From: Podarcis raffonei
Lineage: Eukaryota; Chordata; Lepidosauria; Squamata; Lacertidae
NCBI RefSeq assembly: GCF_027172205.1
Contig: NC_070607.1
Coordinates: 1,808,001-1,872,000 of the forward strand
DNA length: 64,000 nucleotides
Direction of reading: 5' to 3'
Shown: piece after piece, positions 23,501 to 32,703 of the stretch
Layout: each line of letters opens with the position of its first letter
Position numbering within the stretch: position 1 is the first letter of the stretch
Position numbers and translations under genes: made by a program
The notes under the pieces: generated by a model
Database searches by the model: none
What the model saw: only the letters and a program-made list of their open reading frames with translations
What the model was told of the DNA's origin: nothing

Positions 23501-26500
23501 AGGGCCCAAAGCAAGATTGACCCAGTCCACAAACAGCACACGTGTGACCCAAGCCTTGCTGTTGGATCGCCACATGACACTCAGCTGCTCCTTGTCGACC
23601 TTGTGTTTCTTGAAGGCCTGTGGGTTCTCCGAGTGGTACACCAGCAGGGGCTTGATCTTCAGGTCGCCGCTTGCGTTGGCACAGAAGAGCAGGGTCAGAC
23701 GGTCCTTCATGGGCTTGTGGCCAGGCAACTTGGCCTCCTGAGTGATGAAAGTCCTTTTGGGCATCCTTTTCCAAAACAGCCCGGTCTCGTCGCAGTTGAA
23801 GACCTGCTGTGGAACGTAGCCCTCCGTCTTCACAACCTCCAGGAACTCCGCTGCAAAGTCTTCAGCCGCAGGAACATCAGAACTGGCAGCCTCTCCATGC
23901 CTGACCACGCTGTGGATTCCAGATCTTGTCTTGAACCGGTCAAACCAACCTCTGCTTGCCTTGAAGACTTCTGGCTCGCCTGAGGTTCCTGGCTGTTCCC
24001 GGACGAGGTCTGCGTGCAAGGCCTTGGCCTTCTCACAAATGACGGCCTCAGTCACTGTGTCCCCTGCATGCTGCTTCTCTTCTAACCAGATGAGCAGCAA
24101 CTTCTCGACCTCCTCCAGAACAGCTGGGCGGTTCTTCATGATCCTGGTGACTCCCTTGGCTGCATCAGTCGCAAGGATCTTCTCCCTCATCTTCAGGATG
24201 GTCCCGATGGTCGATGGATTCCTGCCGTACTCCCTGGCGAGGTCTGTCACACGCATTCCACTGTCGTGCTTCCGGATGATCTCCTTCTTCATTTCCAGCG
24301 TCACCTTCTCCTTCTTCCTCTCGCTGGCCTCTGCAGCAGCAGTCTTCTTGGGTCCCATGGCAGCACAGCTCCTACCTTCGTAAACTCAGAAAAAGAAAAA
24401 AAAAATCAGTGCTTCACTTCCAAAAAATTCAAAAGCACCCAGCCACCCACCACACAGAAAATCAAACCCAGAACCAAGTCCCTTGAAATTCCAAACACCC
24501 CAACCCCAAATCCAAAAACCCAGAAAAAAGTTTTAAAAGTTTAACTTACGAAATGGCTGCAAATCACCAAAGTCTTCAAAATCCTCAAATGGCTGCAAAA
24601 GAAGTTTTGGAAAAGCTTTAAAAATCACCAAAGTCTTCAAAAACCTCAACTTGTTCCCCCAGCCAACCACCCACCACACAGAAATTGCAAACCCCTCCCC
24701 AACTGTTCCCCCAGCCCCTCCCCAACTGTTGCAAACCTCTCCCCAACTGTTCCCCTAGCCAGCCACCACACAGAAATTCAAACCCAGAAAATTTTCAAAA
24801 AAACAACAACATTGCCCAATGGTCACAGAAAATCATAAAAATGCAGAAAAAAAACCACACAAGCTCCCAGATTCTTGCAAACCTCTCCCCAACTGTTCCC
24901 CCAGCCAGCCACCACACAGAAATTCAAACCCAGAAAATTTTCAAAAAAAAACAACATGGCCCAATGGTCACAGAAAATCATAAAAATGCAGAAAAAACCA
25001 CACAAGCTCCCAGATTCTTGCAAACCTTTCCCCAACTGTTCCCCTAGCCAGCCACCACACAGAAATTCAAACCCAGAAAATTTTCAAAAAAAAACCACAT
25101 GGCCCAATGGTCACAGAAAATCATAAAAATGCAGGAAAAAACCACACAAGCTCCCAGATTCTTGCAAACCTCTCCCCAACTCTTCCCCCAGCCAGCCACC
25201 ACACAGAAATTCAAACCTAGAAAATTTTCAAAAAAGAAACAACATGGCCCAATGGTCACAGAAAATCATAAAAATGCAGAAAAAACCACACAAGCTCCCA
25301 GATTCTTGCAAACCTCTCCCCAACACCAAGTCCTTGAATTCCAAACACCCCAACCCAAAATCCAAAAAACCCCAAAAAAGTTTTAAAAGTTTAACTTATC
25401 AAATGGATGCAAAAGAAGTTTTGGAAAAGCTTCAAAAAGCACCAAAGTCCTCAAAAACCTCAAAAAAGGCTACCACACCACGTGCTATGTGTTGCTCCTC
25501 GAAGTTCAAGTCGCAACTGCACCTCTTCAAGCAATGCACGCTGGGTATTAACGGTTTTACGAAAAAGGAAACAAACTTGCAAGACGTTTTCGTCTTGCGA
25601 AGCAAGCCCATAGGGAAATTCGTCTTGCGAAGCACATCGAAAAACGGAAAACCCTTTCGTCTAGCGAGTTTTTCGTCTTACGAGGCATTCGTCTTGCGGG
25701 GCACCACTGTACCTGAAAGAGTTATTTAGATAGACTAAAAAACTGGAACTTTATCTTAGAAAAGAAGTGTCAGGTGAATTGGGGAACACAGCAGAAGTAA
25801 AATGATGAACAGGCTGGAAATACTAGAATTAACCCAATGGAAGGAGCATACACATATTTTAATATTAGCAAACAATTCATTTTCCAAACTTACTACACAA
25901 TTTAACTCACTGAATAATGTTGTTTTTTTCTAAAAAAACTTGACTGTTTTGTCTTTGGCAATGAGAGAGAGATTAATCATGAAAGATAGGAATTGCCTGT
26001 GACAATCCTGTTGCTTAAGGCATGCATCCTTTTACCTTAATTACTTAACTGCTGGAAACCAACAGAACCAAATATATTTTCTTAGAGTTTATTCTCACTT
26101 CCATATTTATCACTTGATGATCACAAGATCTAGGGATGACTTGTGTGTGAATGTAAGCCCTTGTACAGATGGAGAGAAACATCCAACTGTATGATGGGAC
26201 TTCTTCCATCCCTGCTAGAGCTCTCTACACTCCTCCAAATCTGCTCTGGAAGGTTTCCCAGTTCTTTGGAGTAGTCATTGGGGGTGCATTAGGAGTTGCA
26301 AGGGAAAGGGGGAATCTGTTCTGCTGGAGGACGACACCATTGGATTTTCCCCAGAGCTTCCACATCTCCTGATGCTTCATTATTCATTATTTATTCAACT
26401 TATACACTGCCCTGTAGACAGAGATCTCGGTGGTTCACAACAAGATGGCAACATATAAAACCAAACCAAAAGCATCTCAGACTTGAAAAGTTTGCCGAGG

Positions 26501-27233
26501 CGTTGGTTGACACATTCAGCTATCAGTCATCAGTACTTGAGTAATGAAATGAAGTGAGGTGTATGCATATTTAAAAAGCTGAGGGTGGTATTTAGCTAAG
26601 CCTTGCTTGGAGTAGACCCACTGAAATTGGTGGATCTGCTCTGAGTAAAACTTCATTGAATACTAAATACAATGTACCTTTTCATGTGTTGCTAGACACC
26701 TAATAGAAACACTACTTTTATGCTTCTGTGGACCATAGTGATGATTTGGATTGGAGTAACGTTCCTCGGAGAAAAACAAGGCACCCACCTATGACATCCT
26801 CAGTAAAGCAAAATAAATATTTCTGTTCACTTACTGAGTATGATTGTGTGCCATAGAAATAATGCCTGTTGTCATCAAAATTTGTAATTGCCCAGTGAAC
26901 TGAGATAATTTAATATACATTAAAATGAGTTTTAGTTGAGGAAATATATGTGAACATGATTCTGTGAATGGTTTGTATCTTAATTCAAGCTAGTGTGTTT
27001 ATGGAGTGTACTCCCCTTGTCTTTTTTGTGTTCCCAGTTCAATAAACTGATGTTTCTGATTTCTTGTGCCTCTTTGAGATAGCCATATAAAACTGCTAGT
27101 AGATGTCTGCTTAGTTAGAGTTGTCTTCAGTGAGTGCTTTAACTTCCTCTTCCTTGTTGTCTGTTTTCAGGCTCTTGCTGCTGGAGGTGTAGGATCCATT
27201 GTCCGTGTCTTAACTGCCAGGAAAACAGTTTAA
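17384..27233 (+). CDS. ARPC5: ARPC5, Arp2/3 complex 16-kDa subunit (spliced)
   Basis: Four coding exons (17384-17526, 20110-20182, 22038-22214, 27171-27233) give 151 residues, the same length as human ARPC5. The start [12 protein letters not shown], the acidic [15 protein letters not shown] stretch, [37 protein letters not shown]-type helices and the end RVLTARKTV are nearly identical to the mammalian protein. ARPC5 is the alpha-helical subunit that ties ARPC4/ARPC2 to ARPC1 in the seven-subunit complex nucleating branched actin. The frame is open for 46 codons upstream of the chosen ATG, but mammalian proteins begin here and GCCATGG is a good Kozak context. Intron 1 is of the AT-AC U12 type; introns 2 and 3 are GT-AG. 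Intron 3 carries a Tigger transposon. The gene is intact and probably broadly expressed. Confidence 0.97.
17649..17715 (-). mobile_element. CR1 3' UTR scrap
   Basis: GGAAGGGACCTCGGGGGTCAT and CTAGCCCAACAC match the minus-strand CR1 3' end. Only about 65 bp remain. Confidence 0.55.
18034..18215 (-). mobile_element. CR1 LINE 3' fragment
   Basis: Minus-strand CR1 3' end: CACAGAATTGTAAAGGGGCC, ACTCCCTGCAATGCAGGAGT and a decayed stretch matching the end of ORF2 (CATGGAAGGAGATGCCACCA). It lies in ARPC5 intron 1. Confidence 0.8.
18262..18300. repeat. Dispersed short motif, copy 4
   Basis: CATGTGTGTTTACTTGGAAG followed by TAAGGCCCACAGTCATGG. A partial copy of the recurring motif, within ARPC5 intron 1. 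Confidence 0.35.
20110..20182 (+). CDS. ARPC5: ARPC5 coding exon 2
   Basis: Encodes residues 48 (last base) to 72, [15 protein letters not shown] and INTKSQAVK. The acceptor is the AC at 20108-20109 and the donor is AAG|GTGAGG, an ordinary GT site. Confidence 0.95.
21441..21689 (+). mobile_element. hAT-type MITE (233 bp) with perfect 8-bp duplication
   Basis: The element 21449-21681 begins CAGGAGTGTCCAACT and ends AGTTGGACACCCCAG, good terminal inverted repeats. It is flanked by a perfect duplication GCATAGAA (21441-21448 and 21682-21689). The interior contains GATCTACCAGTCGATCACGG and A-rich spacers and no coding capacity. It lies in ARPC5 intron 2. Confidence 0.88.
21935..22006. repeat. 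Dispersed short motif, copy 5
   Basis: GTTTGCTCAGAAGAAAATCA, GCTGAGTTCAGTTGGACGTG, CTTCTAAGTAAGCGAGCACA and GGATTGCAGTG: the most complete copy here. It shows the two facing arms (CAGAAG...CTTCTAAGTAAG). It lies just upstream of ARPC5 exon 3. Confidence 0.5.
22038..22214 (+). CDS. ARPC5: ARPC5 coding exon 3
   Basis: Encodes residues 73-131, [15 protein letters not shown] through LLQWHEK. The acceptor is TTTTTCTCCAG and the donor is AAG|GTATGA. It is 59 whole codons with near-identity to the human exon. Confidence 0.96.
22662..24358 (-). pseudogene. Tigger transposase, one frameshift
   Basis: Starts [18 protein letters not shown]. Residues 20-60 form a CENP-B/pogo-type helix-turn-helix ([13 protein letters not shown]), and residues ~80-155 the second CENP-B-like DNA-binding domain ([17 protein letters not shown]). 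A DDE catalytic domain follows, with D190 ([14 protein letters not shown]), D306 ([10 protein letters not shown]) and D343 ([12 protein letters not shown]) all present. The C-terminal acidic region ([14 protein letters not shown]) and end [17 protein letters not shown] lie in another frame; the frames switch near 23090-23110, just after [11 protein letters not shown]. The catalytic core is thus uninterrupted and only the C-terminal tail is out of frame. Related host genes (TIGD, JRK, CENPB) are domesticated pogo/Tigger proteins, but here the terminal repeats show it is a transposon. Confidence 0.93.
24675..25335 (-). repeat. 144-bp tandem repeat in the Tigger leader
   Basis: About 4.5 units with period 143-144 bp: AAGCTCCCAGATTCTTGCAA recurs at 24861, 25004, 25148 and 25292. 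Units contain CCAGCCAGCCACCACACAGA and GGCCCAATGGTCACAGAAAA. Because 144 is divisible by three, open frames run through the array, which explains several spurious long ORFs. It lies between the transposase start and the right terminal repeat. Confidence 0.9.
26598..26662. repeat. Dispersed short motif, copy 6
   Basis: CTTGCTTGGAGTAGACCCAC, TGAAATTGGTGGATCTGCTC and TGAGTAAAACTTCATTGAA. A diverged copy in ARPC5 intron 3. Confidence 0.4.
27171..27233 (+). CDS. ARPC5: ARPC5 coding exon 4 and stop
   Basis: Encodes the last 20 residues [20 protein letters not shown] and TAA. The acceptor is TTGTCTGTTTTCAG. The 3' UTR follows without a further intron being evident. Confidence 0.96.
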   Translation, partial: ALAAGGVGSIVRVLTARKTV

Positions 27234-28540
27234 GTCCAGCAAAAATTGCCCCTTCTGCCATGGGTGTGGGAAATGCTCATACAAAGACCAAAACAACCAA
27301 ATGCCATCACCGCCCTGTGGGTAGCATCTCTCTTTCTTTCAGCTTGCCTTCTTGCTTTTTCATATCTGTGGCATAATATGCATATCAGACTTCTTTTGTG
27401 AAATGTTGGATAATTATATAAGTGCAATTTTATTTCTAAAATGAGTATCTGGTACTCGCAAAGCATTTCAGTGACACATGTACAAGTGTTTGCATAGGAT
27501 GATTTAAAAAAATCACGACAATGTACAACCTTCCTTCTCCATTTTTGGCCAGAAAGTCTGAGCAGATGGTGGGGATTGAGGTCAGTTTTAAATTCTTCAG
27601 CTGGTTGGGCAGCATTCCATGTAAACTGCGTTGATAGGGGACAGCTTACAAATAACAAACTGGACTAGTCAATGTCTAACCTTACAGCAATCGGCAAGGA
27701 TCTGTCGAGTCAAGTTGCTCATTGCTTGGTTTTCATAAGTGCCCCACACTTTTCTTTGCAAACCTTTTTACATGAAGAATCCACAAGCGGAGAATGTCAT
27801 TGTTTCTGTGATAATCCATCAAGCAAAGAGAACAGGGAAAACATTTTGGAACTCTGCATAACAGCAGCTGCCTCTGAATAACCTAACAAGTGTACACTGA
27901 AGTAAGGGCAGAATTACACATTGCACTTGACGTGGGACTGCTGCCAAAAATAAGGTCTTCATGTCAAATTTCCTTCTCCCCGTAACTTTTAGAGTCTCTT
28001 GACACATGCCCTGGTGTCATGTGTTCCCCTGTCTTCATCACATCATTGCCTACTGTTGGAATGAAAATTTGGCATAAGTTCAGGACATGGGAAAAATATC
28101 CTATACTGCAGAGGTCGGGGGGGGGGGGGGACAAAACATGAGAGTGCCTACTTTGGTGTTAGCCTCATATCAAATCTAATGTATAGTTTTATTCTAAGTT
28201 GCAAGCGTTTCTTGATCAGTGTTCAGCTAGTGGGACCTAGAAAATCTTAAACTCTATTCCTAATATGGTTATGTTCCATGTTGTATTAAGGGAGAAAGTA
28301 CTGACCAATAAAAAAATGCTTAAAAAAAAAAGACTTTCTAGGAGATCATTTGCATTCCAGACCTGGAAACAGCTTGAATGTGAATGACATAGGAGGAAAG
28401 TTGACCAATGTGTTTAGTTTATACTTAATGCCAGTTTTGTATCACAAAACTGGAAAGGAATTATAAAATGCTGCTCATTTTTATACCTGCTTTTTTTGTA
28501 AAATGAGAAATCGAAAATAAAATGGTCACTGCTAAATATT
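27234..28540 (+). other. ARPC5 3' UTR (inferred)
   Basis: About 1.3 kb of AT-rich DNA after the stop with no other gene. A G-run lies near 28118-28130. An earlier AATAAA-like word is near 28308. The end is inferred from the polyadenylation signal listed separately. Confidence 0.5.
28516..28521 (+). terminator. Candidate ARPC5 polyadenylation signal AATAAA
   Basis: AATAAA in CGAAAATAAAATGG, followed after about 30 nt by a GT-rich stretch (TTTTGTTGTCTGTTGTT), as expected for a cleavage site. Another AATAAA occurs at about 28600, so the choice is uncertain. Confidence 0.5.
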
Positions 28541-29881
28541 TTAACATTCAAGTGTAATTTTGTTGTCTGTTGTTAATCCACATTTAGATGGGAGGTGATA
28601 ATAAAAGAGCATCTTAGAATGAAGTTGTTTATCAACTCCAAAAACAAGCACTATATAAATGCTTTTAAAGAAGTACAGTTGCTGAGCAATCCTGTGATCA
28701 AGCCTTAGGCTACAATCCTATGCATGCTTAACTGGAAGTTAGCCACACTGATTTCCTTCCATGTAAAAATGCATAGGACCACCTCAATGTCTTAAGTAGG
28801 ACCTGTAGAATGGCACTTATCTTAAAGCTTTTCTAGGACTTTAATTTATTCATCTACAGTTTTAAAAAAGTTTTTCCTAGTCCTCTGTGCTGCAAAAAAA
28901 GAAAATCTCTTCGTAAATGAGATTTTAAAAAGCATACAGAAGATCAGAAGTAGCTCCCCAAAGAACATCTTAAGAATTCACCATTCCATTTCCAGTAGGA
29001 GCACCTCCAGGAGTGAAGTCAAAACAGCTGCATTAGCAGCACTGAAGTGCCCTCCCTGGGATGCAAGCCTGGGCCATGTGTCTGGAGGTTCTGGGCTGCC
29101 CAGATGACAAGACTCATCTTGTCTCAGCCTCACTAATGTGGTCCAAAGGAAAGCAGAGCAATACGTTTGGCACCAACTTGGCTGCAGAAGTTGCCGGCAG
29201 GAGACGTACAAGGCGCCATCTTTGGGACTCCATTCCAGATTTGTGTAGAGTTTGCTCCTTAGTCTTTTCTTTTCCCAAAGATATTCCACAAAGCAGAAGA
29301 GGTTTAGGGTCAGTGTTTTCCTTCTAGATGGGCTACCTTCCCAGGTTGACAAGCCCCATCTGCCCCTCACTTTCCTCTACAGCACCTGCAGAAACCACCT
29401 TCATGACCATTGGACCCACTGTTGGACTTGCCAGTTTAATCCGCTGGAGCCTGTCTTCTCACGCAAGTGAAGTCCCTAAACCCCAAAGGTTTGAAACCCA
29501 TCAGCTACCCTCACCTTGTTTAACCGGCTAGTTGAAGTGGTTTCTGGGGTGTGGCTGTTGCATGCTTACAACTTGGGAGCCACAGGTGAGAACTGGGTGC
29601 AAAGGTAGACAAACTACTCCAAAGGAGCACAACAAGTCCTGCACCAGAGGTACTATCCTTCCCCTAACACCCCATACATCCCAAAGTGACTACTAACTTA
29701 GTTGCATTTTTAAAGGATTGACAACTGTATAGATCCATCAGTGACATTTGCCAAGACAGCTAAATGAAACTTCCATGTTCAGATACAGTGTCCCTCTGAT
29801 GTACTCTGGCTCTGTCTGATCAGCTGCTGTTGGAAATAGAACTCTGGTTTAGATTTACTATGGTCTGAACCAGCCAACACA
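28541..29881. other. Intergenic DNA between ARPC5 and the LINE stack
   Basis: Contains one copy of the dispersed motif (28698-28785). The segment 28978-29530 is of higher GC and has modest open frames on both strands; no domain is recognisable and no splice-bounded exon is evident. No gene is called. Confidence 0.45.
28698..28785. repeat. Dispersed short motif, copy 7
   Basis: GGCTACAATCCTATGCATGC, TTAACTGGAAGTTAGCCACA, CTGATTTCCTTCCATGTAAA and AATGCATAGGACC. The two ends (ATCCTATGCAT and ATGCATAGGA) are inverted copies, showing the palindromic layout of the motif. Confidence 0.45.
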
Positions 29882-30021
29882 ACCTGGGTAAGGTGATTGA
29901 GAGAGCAGTTGCTGAACAGTTTGGCGGATTTCTTGATGAAACATTGGCTTTGGATCCATTCCAGTCCAGTTTTCGCTCTGGTCATGGGACCGAGATGGCT
30001 CTGGTCACCCTAATAGATGAT
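29882..30021 (+). mobile_element. Outer L2 LINE (+), left part
   Basis: Encodes the start of an L2 RT domain in the + direction (LGKVIERAVAEQFGGFLDE, then a GTEMALVTLIDD end). It stops exactly where the minus-strand L2's AAT tail begins. The same element resumes at 38563 with the next codons (DDFHRQLD, then DLSAAFNMVNHELLDH after a frameshift). It is 5'-truncated near 29882. Confidence 0.85.
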
Positions 30022-30022
30022 G

Positions 30023-30075
<53 letters not shown>

Positions 30076-30076
30076 T
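30022..30076 (-). repeat. (AAT)n microsatellite tail of the inner L2
   Basis: Pure AAT repeat forming the 3' end of the minus-strand L2, abutting the outer L2. Confidence 0.9.
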
Positions 30077-31255
30077 TTTTATTTATACCCCGCCCTCCCC
30101 AGCCAAGGCCGGGCTCATAGCGGCTTACAAGCAATAATAAAAACAAGATGAATGCTTACAACTTAAAAACAAAAATAAAATACAACATTAAAATAATGGA
30201 ACATTAAAATATTAAAATGTAGCCTCATCGCAGGAGGAGAAGGAAAAAAGAAAGAAAGAGAGGGAGGGAATCAAATTAGCTCCAAGCCAAAGGCCAGGCG
30301 GAACAACTCTGTCTTACAGGCCCTGCGGAAAGAAATCAGATCCTGCAGGGCCCTGGTCTCATGAGGCAGAGCATTCCACCAGGCCGGAGCCAGTGTTGAA
30401 AAGGCCCTGGCTCTGGTTGAAGCCAATCTAACTTCCTTAGGGCCTGGGACCACTAGGGTGTTGTTATTTATGGACCTTGAGGCTCTCCGTGGGGCATACC
30501 GGGAGAGGCGGTCCCGTAGGTACGAGGGTCCTAGGCCGTGAAGGGCTTTAAAGGTCAAAAGCAGCACCTTAAATCTGACCCTGTACTCCACCGGGAGCCA
30601 GTGCAGCTTGAAAAGCACTGGGTGAATATGCTCCCATGGCAGAGACCCTGTGAGGAGCCTCGCTGCAGCATTGTGCACCCGCTGGAGTTTCTGGGACAGC
30701 TTCAAGGGCAGCCCCGCGTAGAGCGAATTACAGTAGTCAAGCCTGGAGATGACCGTCGCATGGATCACTGTGGCCAGGTCGGGGCGGGAAAGGTAAGGGA
30801 CCAACTGCTTGATGCGGCAAAGGTGGAAAAATGTCGCCTTGGCTGTTGCTGTAACTTGCGCCTCCATGGAAAGCGAGGCGTCAAGGATTACACCCAAACT
30901 CTTAACGGAAGGCAATGGCACTAATTGGGCCCCCGCAAGAGAAGGGAGGTGGTCCCTCATCCCCATGCCATCCCGACCCAGCCATAGGACCTCTGTCTTC
31001 GAAGGATTTAGTTTCAATCGGCTCCCACAAAACCATCCAGCCACAGCTTCGAAACACCTGGTCAGTGTGTTCGGGACCGAGTCGGTGTGGCCATCCATCA
31101 GCAGATAGAGCTGGGTGTCATCAGCATATAGGTGACAGCCCAGCCCAAAGCTCCGGATAATCTGGGCAAGGGGGCGCATAAAGATGTTAAAAAGCATTGG
31201 GGAGAGAATTGCGCCCTGCGGCACTCCACACACCAAGGAGTGGTGATTAGCTGTG

Positions 31256-31448
31256 GTGATTAGCTGTGGGAGGAGCTTATCAGAGATTGTAGGGCAGCGG
31301 CTGAAGAAGGAACAAAAAGGGTTTTCTTGTGCGTGTTTCTTGTGGCTGATTAGCTGCTCTCCCTGTGCAAAGGTCAGAGGGGGCAGGGCTTCTGTTGAGG
31401 TAGGTGATTAGCTGTGGGAGGAGCTTATCAGAGCTTGTAGGGCAGCGG
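31256..31448 (+). repeat. Direct repeats in the CR1 5' UTR
   Basis: A 45-bp unit starting GTGATTAGCTGTGGGAGGAG occurs at 31256-31300 and again at 31404-31448 with a single mismatch. The first 13 bp occur a third time at 31243. This may be the promoter region of the element, by analogy with 5' UTR repeats in other LINEs. Confidence 0.85.
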
Positions 31449-31449
31449 T

Positions 31450-32703
31450 TTGATCCATCTTTTAGATTTAGGGGAGCTAGTCTTAAACATTTGTTGGGGG
31501 AGACCTAGGTTTTTTTGGGGGGGATTTATTTGTCCTGTCTTCACGCTTTTTATGATGGAGGACCGCTGTAGTCAGCCCCAACGACACGTTCTTAAGATGG
31601 AGGGTGAGGGAACAGCTGCAGTCGCCTGTGGTTCCTGCGCAATGTTTGCCATCTTGCCAAAGGGTGCAAGCAGCTTTACCTGCAGCAATTGCATGTTGAT
31701 TGCCCTCTTAAAAGACAAAGTCCAGCAACTGGAGGAACGTGTAGCTACGCTCCAAAGAATTAGAGAGCTGGAGCTCTTCTTGGAAGCAACAGAGCACACC
31801 GTCTCCACCAAGGAGGAGACAGGGGACTCCCCTGAGAAGGAGGCTAGTTCACCAACACAGGAGCCAGATATATGGAGAAACGTGACTCAAAGAAGTAGGA
31901 GGCCCAGGGTTCGCTCTGATTATTTAGAAATACACAATCGCTTTGAGGTCCTCTCCCCTAGCATGGAAGACGAAGAGCAGACTCCATTTGAGGATCTCTC
32001 CCTCATTACAGTCAATCAGGTATATGAAGACGAGCAGCAAAGTCATCCCTCAGGGAATGTGCAGGCGACCTTGGAACGGACAGCTCACGGAAGAACCCCG
32101 ACCAGACCTAAGAGGAGGCGTGTAGTGGTGATAGGGGATTCCCTACTGAGGGGAACAGAAGCAGTGATCTGTGGGCCTGACAAGATGTCTCGGGAAGTGT
32201 GCTGTCTCCCCGGGGCTAAGATCCAAGATGTAACTGAACGACTGCAAGGAATCATAAAACCCACTGACAAATACCGCTTCCTCTTGGTTCATGTGGGAAC
32301 CAATGACACTGCAAGCAATAGCCTCCAGAAGATCAAAAGAGATTACGAGGCTCTGGGCAGGAAATTGAAGCAATTAAATGCACAAATTGTCATCTCATCT
32401 GTCCTCCCAGTTGAACGACGTAGCCCAGGAAGAGAGGGAAAAATAGTGGAAGTGAACAACTGGCTTCGCAAATGGTGTAAACAGGAACGGTTTGGATTCT
32501 TAGATCACAGACTGCAGTTTCTTGAAGATGGACTTCTGGCAAGTGATGGGCTGCACCTCACAACGGTTGGGAGGAATGTTTTTGCAAAAAATCTCAGAAA
32601 CCTCATCAGGAGGGCTTTAAACTCACTAATGTGGGGGAGGGAGACAGTGCTCCTGAAGGTAGGAATCTATCAATTGATGAAGATGATCATCCAAATGTCA
32701 TAG
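31450..32703 (+). CDS. CR1 ORF1 with SGNH esterase-like domain
   Basis: Up to 417 codons; the true start may be the internal ATG at 31555 (MEDRCSQPQ). The N-terminal third has a short cysteine cluster (CGSC...CSNC) and a coiled-coil-like stretch (LLKDKVQQLEERVATLQRI). The C-terminal half is an SGNH/esterase-type domain as known from CR1 ORF1: block I VVIGDSLLRG, block III HVGTNDT, block V DGLHLT. The protein is thought to act with ORF2 in the CR1 ribonucleoprotein. The frame is whole. Confidence 0.9.
   Translation: MIHLLDLGELVLNICWGRPRFFWGGFICPVFTLFMMEDRCSQPQRHVLKMEGEGTAAVACGSCAMFAILPKGASSFTCSNCMLIALLKDKVQQLEERVATLQRIRELELFLEATEHTVSTKEETGDSPEKEASSPTQEPDIWRNVTQRSRRPRVRSDYLEIHNRFEVLSPSMEDEEQTPFEDLSLITVNQVYEDEQQSHPSGNVQATLERTAHGRTPTRPKRRRVVVIGDSLLRGTEAVICGPDKMSREVCCLPGAKIQDVTERLQGIIKPTDKYRFLLVHVGTNDTASNSLQKIKRDYEALGRKLKQLNAQIVISSVLPVERRSPGREGKIVEVNNWLRKWCKQERFGFLDHRLQFLEDGLLASDGLHLTTVGRNVFAKNLRNLIRRALNSLMWGRETVLLKVGIYQLMKMIIQMS

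Larger units (their letters stand above)
22377..25711 (-). mobile_element. Autonomous-type Tigger DNA transposon (TcMar-Tigger)
   Basis: A 3331-bp element (22379-25709) flanked by TA on both sides (22377-22378 and 25710-25711), the tc1/mariner target duplication. The ends CAGTGGTGCCTCGCAAGACG and CTTGCGGGGCACCACTG are terminal inverted repeats; sub-terminal copies of TTTTTCGTCTTGCGAAGCAC occur inside both ends. It holds one transposase gene on the minus strand and a tandem array in the transposase leader. It is inserted in ARPC5 intron 3, antisense to the gene. One coding frameshift suggests a young copy that has only just decayed. Confidence 0.92.

Noticed and set aside
22997-23983. Plus-strand frames of 130-235 codons over the transposase
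   Set aside because: Shadows of the minus-strand transposase gene.
24675-25729. Long open frames in three registers on both strands
   Set aside because: Produced by the 144-bp tandem repeat of the Tigger leader.
28978-29370. 130-codon minus-strand frame
   Set aside because: No recognisable domain, no splice borders, no homologue recalled; probably chance or an unnamed repeat.
30538-31160. Plus-strand frames of 81-128 codons, also near 16151-16787
   Set aside because: Antisense shadows of the L2 reverse transcriptase; they recur in both copies because the copies are similar.
31450-32703. SGNH-hydrolase-like protein as a host esterase gene
   Set aside because: It is the ORF1 of CR1, followed directly by the CR1 endonuclease-RT.
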